Source: a virus. Taken from it: 64,000 nt of DNA. Each line of letters opens with the position of its first letter. Within the stretch, counting starts at the first letter, position 1. The stretch covers positions 24,285-88,284 of IMG/VR virus record IMGVR_UViG_3300030098_002339. One strand, 5' to 3'. Below are positions 57,129 through 64,000 of this stretch, piece by piece. Both the position numbers and the translations under genes were made by a program. The notes beneath the pieces are model-generated. The model was not told the origin of the DNA. It saw only the letters and a list, made by a program, of their open reading frames with translations, and made no database searches.

Positions 57129-57440
57129 ATGGCAAATGTTAATGGAAATTGGAAAGGCGGTAAAGCAGTAGTTAAGTATTCCAAAGCTAAAGCTAAGGGA
57201 AGAAAAGCTGCTGGTCAAATTGCTAGAAACTACAAAAGATATGTTAGCCCTTCTGTTAAAATATTAAAAGGAGCAACAGGCTTAGCAGCTGGTGCTGGTA
57301 AACTAGCTTTAAGATTTCCTGGTACAGGTTTAGTTGCAGCTGGTTTATATGCTGGAGCTAAAGGTATTGCTAAAAGACAGAAGGGTTTAAAATTTCCTCA
57401 ATATAGACAATTTAATAAACGAGGAAGAAAGATCATCTAA
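57129..57440 (+). CDS. Basic conserved protein, 103 aa (unit B)
   Basis: Longer than 13336, with an extra Lys/Ala-rich N-terminal region; the Gly-rich middle (GLAAGAGKLALRFPGTGLVAA) and the ending QFNKRGRKII match. Confidence 0.65.
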   Translation: MANVNGNWKGGKAVVKYSKAKAKGRKAAGQIARNYKRYVSPSVKILKGATGLAAGAGKLALRFPGTGLVAAGLYAGAKGIAKRQKGLKFPQYRQFNKRGRKII

Positions 57441-57817
57441 TGAGTGAAGATAAAACACAAGAAAACAAAGTTGAAACTAAAGAAGAAGGTCCTTTAGACA
57501 AACCTAATTATTGGGGAGTCTTAGGAAGCAAAAAACCTTCTAATAAAGGTGGAAAACGTGAAGGAGCTGGAAGACCATTAGGTTCTAAAAGCACAAAACC
57601 TAAATGGAAATCTATGGATGAGATGTCTGTGAAATATCAACATTCCCCTTTAGATTATATGTTATCTGTGTTAAATAATCCTATGAGCTCACCTGAGAGA
57701 AAGATGTATGCTGCTGAAAAATCAGCTCCATATATTCATCCTAGGTTAGCTTCTTCAACAGCAAGAATAGGATCAGATGAACCAATCGAAATCAAAGTCC
57801 AATGGCAAAAAGATTAA
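57440..57817 (+). CDS. terS: Terminase small subunit-like protein (unit B)
   Basis: A 125-residue homologue of 13554 with an extra acidic N-terminal segment. GGKREGAGRPLGSKSTKPKW and ERKMYAAEKSAPYIHPRLAS are kept. It overlaps terL by 41 bases. Confidence 0.7.
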   Translation: MSEDKTQENKVETKEEGPLDKPNYWGVLGSKKPSNKGGKREGAGRPLGSKSTKPKWKSMDEMSVKYQHSPLDYMLSVLNNPMSSPERKMYAAEKSAPYIHPRLASSTARIGSDEPIEIKVQWQKD

Positions 57818-59075
57818 GCGAATTGAAATTCCTTATAAGCCAAGACCTTATCAATTAGAAGTACACGATAATAAAAAACGATTTAATGTATTAGTCTGTC
57901 ACAGACGATTCGGTAAATCAGTATTATCCATTAACGAATTAATTAAAACCGCAGCAGCAAAACCGAGAGCTCTGCTGGCTTTCATAGCTCCTACCTATAG
58001 ACAAGGAAAATCTATAGCTTGGGAGTATTTAAAATTTTATACGAAACCTCTAATGTATTTTGGAGGAAGTAGGAACGAGACTGAATTAAGAATAGATTTA
58101 TTTAACGGAAGTCGTATTCAAATATTTGGTGCAGATAATCCAGACAGCATCCGTGGATTAGGATTTGACGGAGTGGTTATGGATGAATATGCAATTATGT
58201 CACCTAGAGTTTGGACAGAGATCGTAAGACCTGCTGTATCAGACAAACTAGGATGGGTTATGTTTATCGGAACACCCATGGGACATAATCAATTCTGGGA
58301 AGTCTATGATTACGCCCAACGAGGTCATAAAGACTGGATGGGTAAAATCTATAGAGCCTCAGAAACCAAGGTGATTCCAGACGAGGAGCTGGCGCAGGCA
58401 CGTTCCATAATGACCGAAGAGCAGTATGACCAAGAGTTCGAATGCTCTTTTACTGCAGCGGTCTCAGGAAGTTATTACGGAAGATTAATAACGAAAGCCG
58501 AAAATTCTAGAAGAATCGGATCCGTGCCTGTGGATAGTAACGTAGGTGTAGAAACGTGGTGGGATTTAGGTATAGGTGACTCAACAGCAATTTGGTTTGC
58601 TCAACGAGTGGGAAAAGAAATACACCTTATAGATTATTATGAAACTTCAGGAGAATCTTTAGCACACTATGCAGATAAACTTGAAGAAAAAGGATATGCT
58701 TATTCTAATCACATAGCTCCACACGATATAATGGCTAGAGAATTAGGAACAGGTAAATCAAGAATGGAAGTTGCTAATGAATTGGGTATTGATTTTGAAG
58801 TAGCTCCTAAGTTAGAAGTAGATCACGGAATTGAATCTGTGAGAAATTTATTACCACATTGTTATTTTGATAGAGAAAAATGTAAACTAGGATTAGATGC
58901 ATTAAGACAATATCGAAAACAATGGGATGATAAAAACCAAGTGTTTAAAAATAAACCTCTACACGATTGGTGTTCTCATGCAGCTGACGCATTTCGATAT
59001 GGCTGTGTATCTGAACCGATTGATATGACGGAGTGGAATAAACCAATTAAAGTAGATACCAAATATATAGTATGA
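57777..59075 (+). CDS. terL: Terminase large subunit (unit B)
   Basis: 432 residues with all motifs of 13813 intact (CHRRFGKS; GVVMDE; WWDLGIGDST; HDWCSHAADAFRYG). Few amino-acid changes, but many silent base changes. Packaging motors of the two units would be nearly equivalent. Confidence 0.95.
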   Translation: MNQSKSKSNGKKIKRIEIPYKPRPYQLEVHDNKKRFNVLVCHRRFGKSVLSINELIKTAAAKPRALLAFIAPTYRQGKSIAWEYLKFYTKPLMYFGGSRNETELRIDLFNGSRIQIFGADNPDSIRGLGFDGVVMDEYAIMSPRVWTEIVRPAVSDKLGWVMFIGTPMGHNQFWEVYDYAQRGHKDWMGKIYRASETKVIPDEELAQARSIMTEEQYDQEFECSFTAAVSGSYYGRLITKAENSRRIGSVPVDSNVGVETWWDLGIGDSTAIWFAQRVGKEIHLIDYYETSGESLAHYADKLEEKGYAYSNHIAPHDIMARELGTGKSRMEVANELGIDFEVAPKLEVDHGIESVRNLLPHCYFDREKCKLGLDALRQYRKQWDDKNQVFKNKPLHDWCSHAADAFRYGCVSEPIDMTEWNKPIKVDTKYIV

Positions 59076-61222
59076 AATCAGAAAAAGAAATATTAGCAAT
59101 ATTAGGAAAAGAATTACATAACGCTTCTGGATTTATTGGAGGCGAATTAGTTGCTCGAAGGAAAAAATCCTTAGAGTACTACCTAGGAATGCCATTAGGG
59201 AACGAACAAGAAGGTCGTTCTCAAGTGGTATCTAATGATGTATTAGATACAGTTGAAAGCCTCATGCCATCTTTAATGAGAATCTTTACAGCTGGCGATA
59301 ATGTATTTAATTGTGAAGGTGTTGGACCAGAAGACGATGAAATGGCACGTCAATGTTCCGATTACCTTAATTATATTTTTTATAAAGAGAACAATGGATT
59401 TGTAGCTCTTTATTCTGCATTTAAAGATGCATTGATCCAAAAGAATGGAATCTTAAAAGTTTATTGGGATGATTCTCAGAAAACTGAAAGAGAAGAATAT
59501 ACAAGATTAACGGATGATGAATTTAATGATCTCGTTGCAGATCCTCAAGTTAAAGTTAAAAATCATTCAGAATACGAAGAACCAATAACGGATGATCGTG
59601 GTAAAGAAATTGATAAAGTTGCTTTACACGATGTTGTTATTCATAGAACAAGATTGTACGGACAGGTTAAAATTGAACCAGTTCCTCCAGAAGAATTTTT
59701 AATTGAACGTAGATGTAAATCTATTGATGCTTCCCATTTTGTTTGTCATCGAACAACAAAAACAAGAACAGAACTTATTGAAATGGGTTTTCCCAAAGAT
59801 GTCGTAGAAGGATTACCTGCAGGCGATGCAGATTATTTTACGGAAGATAAGTTTGTTAGACATCAAAATATTGACCTACAGCACGGAGCTGCTGATGGAG
59901 ATAAAGGCACAACAGATATTACAGTTCATGAATGTTATATTAACATTGATGTTAATGAAGATGGTAAATCAGAATTAGTTAAAATCATTACAGCAGGTAG
60001 CGGTACTGGTAAAATTCTAGATTTAGAAGAAGTTGATACTATACCATTTATATCAATGACACCCGTTATTATGCCACACAGATTTCATGGCAGATCTGTG
60101 TCGGAATTAGTAGAAGACATCCAACTTATTAAGTCTACTGTTATGAGACAAATGTTAGATAATATGTATCTAACAAACAATAACAGAGTTGCAGTACAAG
60201 ATGGTCAAGTTGCAATGGATGATCTTCTAACTAACCGACCAGGTGGAATCGTAAGAACAAAACAACCTCCTCAAAATGTTATGATGCCTATTCAGGCACA
60301 ACCAATTACGGAACAAGCTAGTGGAATGTTAGCTTATCTAGATTCTGTTAAAGAAACTAGAACAGGGGTTACAAGACAATCCCAGGGGCTAGATGCTGAT
60401 ACCTTAAATAAAACAGCAACTGGACAAAACCAAATTCTGACACAATCACAAATGAGAATGGAGTTAATTGCCAGGATCTTTGCTGAAACAGGTGTTAAGG
60501 ATCTAGCTTTAAAAATATTTGAATTGGTATGCAAGTATCAACAAAAGGAAAAGATAGTAAGAATTAGAGGAAAATACATTCCTATGAGACCTTATGAATG
60601 GAAAGACAGAGTAAATGTTACTGTTCAAGTAGGTTTAGGTACAGGTTCTAAAGAACAACAGCTAATTTTATTAAATGCAATCTTAGAAAGACAAATGCAG
60701 GCAATAAACTTACAACAAAATGTCTATGGACCTATGGTAAACCTTAGAAATGTATACAATAGTTTAAAAAAATTAATAGAAAATGCTGGATTGAACGGAA
60801 TTGAGCCATTTTTCATGGATCCTGACGTTGGTGCAGCACAAATGCCACAACTTCCACCTAAACCACCAACAGAATTTGAAAAAGTGACGTTGGCTCAGGT
60901 TCAAGGTGAAAATCAGCGTGAACAATTGAAAGCTGAAGTAAGATTAAAAGAAGTTGAAGGTAGAATGAGACAACAATTGCTTGATTTTGAGATAAAAATT
61001 AAAGAATTAGAACTTAAATACGGATCTAAAATCGATGAACTTGAATTGAAACGTAGAACTATGTTAGAAGAAGTAGATCTTCAAAAATCTGGAGATTTAA
61101 TGAAAGAAATAGTGAAAGGACAACAACAATTCTTTAATGATGGACAAGCTAGAAACACAGCTGCGAAGGGGAAAGAGAGCCCAGGTGCTGCTAGACGATC
61201 CCCTGCTAAAGCAAGGGTTTAA
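59072..61222 (+). CDS. Portal protein (unit B)
   Basis: 716 residues, homologue of 15117. Differences cluster around residues 215-320 and in the last 40; the portal core (RPGGIVRTKQPPQNVMMPIQ) is unchanged. ATGA overlap with terL. Confidence 0.9.
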   Translation: MKSEKEILAILGKELHNASGFIGGELVARRKKSLEYYLGMPLGNEQEGRSQVVSNDVLDTVESLMPSLMRIFTAGDNVFNCEGVGPEDDEMARQCSDYLNYIFYKENNGFVALYSAFKDALIQKNGILKVYWDDSQKTEREEYTRLTDDEFNDLVADPQVKVKNHSEYEEPITDDRGKEIDKVALHDVVIHRTRLYGQVKIEPVPPEEFLIERRCKSIDASHFVCHRTTKTRTELIEMGFPKDVVEGLPAGDADYFTEDKFVRHQNIDLQHGAADGDKGTTDITVHECYINIDVNEDGKSELVKIITAGSGTGKILDLEEVDTIPFISMTPVIMPHRFHGRSVSELVEDIQLIKSTVMRQMLDNMYLTNNNRVAVQDGQVAMDDLLTNRPGGIVRTKQPPQNVMMPIQAQPITEQASGMLAYLDSVKETRTGVTRQSQGLDADTLNKTATGQNQILTQSQMRMELIARIFAETGVKDLALKIFELVCKYQQKEKIVRIRGKYIPMRPYEWKDRVNVTVQVGLGTGSKEQQLILLNAILERQMQAINLQQNVYGPMVNLRNVYNSLKKLIENAGLNGIEPFFMDPDVGAAQMPQLPPKPPTEFEKVTLAQVQGENQREQLKAEVRLKEVEGRMRQQLLDFEIKIKELELKYGSKIDELELKRRTMLEEVDLQKSGDLMKEIVKGQQQFFNDGQARNTAAKGKESPGAARRSPAKARV

Positions 61223-61400
61223 AGATCTCTTAGAAACTTACAAAGACGAAATTTTTAATACGAATTTTGCTGACGATGAAAAACGTAGATCCCTTTGGAT
61301 GGCATATAATATGCTAGACAAAATACGAGGGCATTTACAGACAATCATGGAAAGCGGAAAACTAGCTCAAAAAGATCTTGAGCTTTTAAACAAGAGCTAA
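61149..61400 (+). CDS. Conserved protein after portal, 83 aa (unit B)
   Basis: Start placed at METQLRRGKRAQ-like (third-frame ATG at 61149 within the portal end). Nearly the same as 17197. Confidence 0.65.
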   Translation, partial: LETQLRRGKRAQVLLDDPLLKQGFKDLLETYKDEIFNTNFADDEKRRSLWMAYNMLDKIRGHLQTIMESGKLAQKDLELLNKS

Positions 61401-61445
61401 CCTTTATAGGAGCTCACTTACGTCAACCAATAGGAGGAACGTTAC

Positions 61446-62441
61446 ATGGCACAAGAACAATCAGTTCAAGGTGCTGCTGAAAAAATATCTGGATTACTGA
61501 ATCCTAAACAGGACAATCAAGTACCAGAGAAGAAAGAAGCAGCTCCCTCAGAGCAACCTGAAAAGATCAAACAGGAACCTTCAAAAGAGAGTCAATCAAA
61601 GTCTGAAGAAACTCCCAAAGAAGTAGCTACTGAAAAAACCGAAATCGAAGAAGAAACGCAAACAGCTACAGAGGAACCCGAACTCCACCGAGTTAAAGTT
61701 AGTGGTCAAGAGTTAGAGGTTACCCTCGATGAGTTGAAAGCAGGTTATTCACGAGACTCGGATTATAGACAAAAAACTCATACTTTAGGCTTAGAGAAAA
61801 AAGATCTTGAAGCTCAAAAGCAGAGTTTGCGTCAATCTTATGATACTCGTTTATCAGAACTAAACGAAATGATTACAACTGCTGACAGTTTTGTCAGACA
61901 ACAACAAGGTAGTAAGGATCTCCAAAAACTTTATGATGAAGATCCCACATCTGCAGCTAAACTGGATTACCAGTTACGACAACAAAATAGGCAGATAGAG
62001 GAAATGAAGTCTAAAGCTCAAGAGGCTTACACAAAACAATACAATGAATACCTTGATATACAGAAACAGTTAGCAGCAGCTAAAATCCCAGAATATAGCG
62101 ATCCCAATAAAGCTGATCAATTCAGAACTAATATGCGTACAACACTACGTGGATATGGTTTTAATGATACAGAAATTGGAAACCTGGCAGATCACCGTTT
62201 TTTAATGGTGATTAAAGATGCAATGAGTTATAAATCTGTTAAAGATAAAAAACCTATTGCCCAGAAGAAGGTAGCAAATGCACCTAAAGTCGTTAAAGCT
62301 GGAGTAGCTAAATCAGGACCAAGTTCAGGTAGAGAGGAAATAAGAAACAAGATCAATCGCTTAAAGAAGACTGGGCATCTTCGTGAAGCTCAAGACGCAA
62401 TAAGAGATATGATCAATCTTAAATCTCAACAAAAAAGGTAA
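61446..62441 (+). CDS. Capsid scaffolding protein (unit B)
   Basis: 331 residues. EELHRVKV-type centre, YSRDSDYRQKT and the basic end match 17497; the acidic N-terminus is the most changed part. AGGAGG precedes the start. Confidence 0.8.
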   Translation: MAQEQSVQGAAEKISGLLNPKQDNQVPEKKEAAPSEQPEKIKQEPSKESQSKSEETPKEVATEKTEIEEETQTATEEPELHRVKVSGQELEVTLDELKAGYSRDSDYRQKTHTLGLEKKDLEAQKQSLRQSYDTRLSELNEMITTADSFVRQQQGSKDLQKLYDEDPTSAAKLDYQLRQQNRQIEEMKSKAQEAYTKQYNEYLDIQKQLAAAKIPEYSDPNKADQFRTNMRTTLRGYGFNDTEIGNLADHRFLMVIKDAMSYKSVKDKKPIAQKKVANAPKVVKAGVAKSGPSSGREEIRNKINRLKKTGHLREAQDAIRDMINLKSQQKR

Positions 62442-62447
62442 TAAACA

Positions 62448-63389
62448 ATGGCACAACCAACAAATACGTTTGATACGTATGATTCCATTGGAGAACGTGA
62501 AGATCTGTCAGATGTTATTTATAACATCTCGCCAACTGACACACCATTCCTTAGCTCTGCAGCTAAAACAAAAGCTACAGCAGTTTTACACGAATGGCAA
62601 ACTGACAGTTTGGCATCAGCTTCAACATCCAATGCTGTAATCGAAGGTGACGAAGCAACTTTAGACGCTGTTACTGCAACAACTAGATTATCTAACTCTT
62701 GTCAAATTATGGACAAAACAGTTGTAATCACAGGTACGCAGGAAGTAGTTGATAAAGCTGGAAGAGCTTCTGAACTAGCTTACCAAATCGCTAAAAAGTC
62801 AAAAGAGCTTAAAAGAGACTTGGAAGCACAACTAACAACAAACAACGCTGAAGTAACAGGTAATGCTACAACAGCAAGAGAAATGGGTTCATTAAGAGCA
62901 TGGGTTGCTACTAATGACGTAATGGGAACTTCTGGAACTTCAGGAGCAGCAGGTAATACTGCAGCAACTGATGGAACTCAAAGAGCTTTCACAGAATCTC
63001 TCTTGAAATCTGTAATTAAATCAGTATGGAACGAAGGTGGAAACCCAACTATGATTATGGTTGGACCTTTCAATAAACAAAAATTGTCAGGATTCACTGG
63101 TAACAGTACTAGATTCGATGCAGGTGCTGATGCAACCTTATACACATCAGTAGATGTTTACGCTTCTGACTTCGGTCAACTTCAAGTAGTACCTAACAGA
63201 TTCTCTAGAGATAGAGATGCTTGGGTATTAGACATGGATTATTGGGGAGTAGCTTTCTTAAGAGACTTTTCAATGCATGAATTGTCAAAAACTGGAGACT
63301 CAGAGAAAAGACAACTAATTCTAGAAGCGACTCTAGAATCTAGAAATGAAGCTGCAAGCGGCTGCGTAGCTGACTTAACAACTTCATAA
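62448..63389 (+). CDS. Major capsid protein (unit B)
   Basis: 313 residues, same length as 18496, with few substitutions (for example RAKELK to KSKELK). Long identical DNA runs are present in the middle of the gene. Confidence 0.9.
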   Translation: MAQPTNTFDTYDSIGEREDLSDVIYNISPTDTPFLSSAAKTKATAVLHEWQTDSLASASTSNAVIEGDEATLDAVTATTRLSNSCQIMDKTVVITGTQEVVDKAGRASELAYQIAKKSKELKRDLEAQLTTNNAEVTGNATTAREMGSLRAWVATNDVMGTSGTSGAAGNTAATDGTQRAFTESLLKSVIKSVWNEGGNPTMIMVGPFNKQKLSGFTGNSTRFDAGADATLYTSVDVYASDFGQLQVVPNRFSRDRDAWVLDMDYWGVAFLRDFSMHELSKTGDSEKRQLILEATLESRNEAASGCVADLTTS

Positions 63390-63400
63390 TAATATAACAA

Positions 63401-63440
63401 ATGCGTAGGCGGGTAACCTCAAATTCTACCCGCCTTGCAT
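63401..63440 (+). terminator. Stem-loop after capsid gene (unit B)
   Basis: ATGC..AGGCGGGTA-N11-TACCCGCCT.GCAT, a stem of 9 perfect pairs plus 4 outer pairs. Counterpart of 19454-19483 with different bases. Confidence 0.65.
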
Positions 63441-63496
63441 CCTAATTAACATTGAAGTCTTGAGAGGGGTTAAAGGCGGAACAATGAGGAAACAAA

Positions 63497-63844
63497 ATGA
63501 GAACATTAAACGACTACTTTTTACACGCAGCAATCGCAGACATTAGTACAGCATCATCAACATTCGTGCCTGTACCTGATGGAGGCAAAGTAATAAAAAT
63601 TATAACTGCTCTTCAAGGAGCAATTGGTACAGCTAATGGCGGAATTTCTTTTGAAATTGGTGGAACAGCAATAACTGGTGGCGGGATTACAGTAACACAA
63701 TCTGGATCTGCTGCTGGAGATGTTGATACAGCAGAACCAACTGCAGCTAACGAAGTTGCTGAAGATGGAACTATTGAAATGATAACTGACGGAGCTTCTA
63801 GCAACACAGTTAAACTCAACGTAACATTTGTTATAAGAAGATAA
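63497..63844 (+). CDS. Head decoration-like protein, 115 aa (unit B)
   Basis: Differs from 19546 at two residues only (D/E near 88 and A/T near 103). Most of the gene is identical in DNA, unlike the early genes. Confidence 0.65.
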   Translation: MRTLNDYFLHAAIADISTASSTFVPVPDGGKVIKIITALQGAIGTANGGISFEIGGTAITGGGITVTQSGSAAGDVDTAEPTAANEVAEDGTIEMITDGASSNTVKLNVTFVIRR

Positions 63845-63851
63845 TTAATTC

Positions 63852-63871
63852 AGGGGATGGAAACATCCCCT
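63852..63871 (+). promoter_or_regulatory. Stem-loop between virion genes (unit B)
   Basis: AGGGGATG-GAAA-CATCCCCT, a perfect 8-bp stem with a GNRA tetraloop. Counterpart of 19902-19936. Confidence 0.6.
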
Positions 63872-63891
63872 AAACAAAAGGAGAACAAAAT

Positions 63892-64000
63892 ATGAACTAT
63901 GGTTTAAGACATGGGACTGTGCATAAGCTAACTTCTGGAAGTTCATCTTCTGCAAGTTCAGCTTTTTCAGCTAATATAGAATATATAAGAGTTGTAGGCA
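63892..64000 (+). CDS. Small virion-like protein, N-terminal part (cut by window end)
   Basis: Starts MNYGLRHGTVHKL after AAGGAGA. The 109 bases visible differ from 19958 at one position. The rest lies outside the window. Confidence 0.65.
   Translation, partial: MNYGLRHGTVHKLTSGSSSSASSAFSANIEYIRVVG

Larger units (their letters stand above)
45237..64000. other. Second, diverged phage genome equivalent, unit B (partial)
   Basis: From 45237 the genes repeat the order, strand and overlaps of unit A from 1843 up to about 20066. Proteins are clearly homologous but diverged: close for terminase, portal and capsid, loose for many small early genes, with several small genes gained or lost. The unit runs off the window inside the second gene after the capsid gene. 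Confidence 0.85.

Noticed and set aside
1-64000. tRNA, tmRNA, integrase, transposase or host attachment site
   Set aside because: None could be recognised. Hairpin-rich gaps such as 54521-54949 have no cloverleaf or CCA end that I can defend.

Overview
This AT-rich window carries no cellular genes. It is built from tailed-phage (Caudoviricetes) DNA with a podovirus-like set of virion genes: small and large terminase, a portal of about 717 residues, a scaffold, an SU10-like major capsid protein, an adaptor and hub pair, tail fibres and internal virion proteins. Low GC, very short intergenic gaps, and marine-phage features such as 2-oxoglutarate/Fe(II) oxygenases, a sulfotransferase and a DUF6456-like protein suggest a phage of an AT-rich marine alphaproteobacterium, perhaps Pelagibacter-like. 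The host assignment is inference.

The outstanding point is that the window is not one genome. Bases 1843-45236 form one complete genome equivalent (unit A, about 43.4 kb). From 45237 the same gene order starts again in a clearly diverged relative (unit B) and runs past the window end at the second gene after the capsid gene. Bases 1-1850 look like the tail end of a further unit whose last genes differ from those that end unit A. Either related genomes are really arranged head to tail, or an assembler has joined related phages; sequence alone cannot decide.

Each unit has four parts. (1) A leftward cluster (A 1843-5367, B 45237-48672): an oxygenase, a DUF3310 protein, several small proteins, an SSB-like protein and a RecB/Cas4-like nuclease. 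(2) A short rightward cluster (A 5383-7075, B 48685-50379): a DnaA-domain-IV-like protein, a DUF6456/HTH protein, an HNH protein and two small proteins. (3) A long leftward cluster of very small genes (A 7147-11606, B 50675-55305), many of them membrane, coiled-coil or HTH proteins, probably early host-takeover genes. It starts at a highly structured divergent intergenic region (A 11607-11972, B 55306-55686). (4) A long rightward late operon (A 11973-45248, B from 55687): basic microproteins, terminase, portal, scaffold, capsid, adaptor, three kelch-like fibres, a sulfotransferase plus four oxygenases, internal virion proteins and a lysis region.

I see no DNA polymerase, helicase, primase, RNA polymerase or integrase, so replication probably depends on the host, perhaps recruited through the DnaA-like protein. 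Intergenic stem-loops recur at matching places in A and B with the pairing kept but the bases changed, which suggests selected RNA or DNA structure. Having two diverged copies in one window allows many start, overlap and small-gene calls to be tested by comparison.
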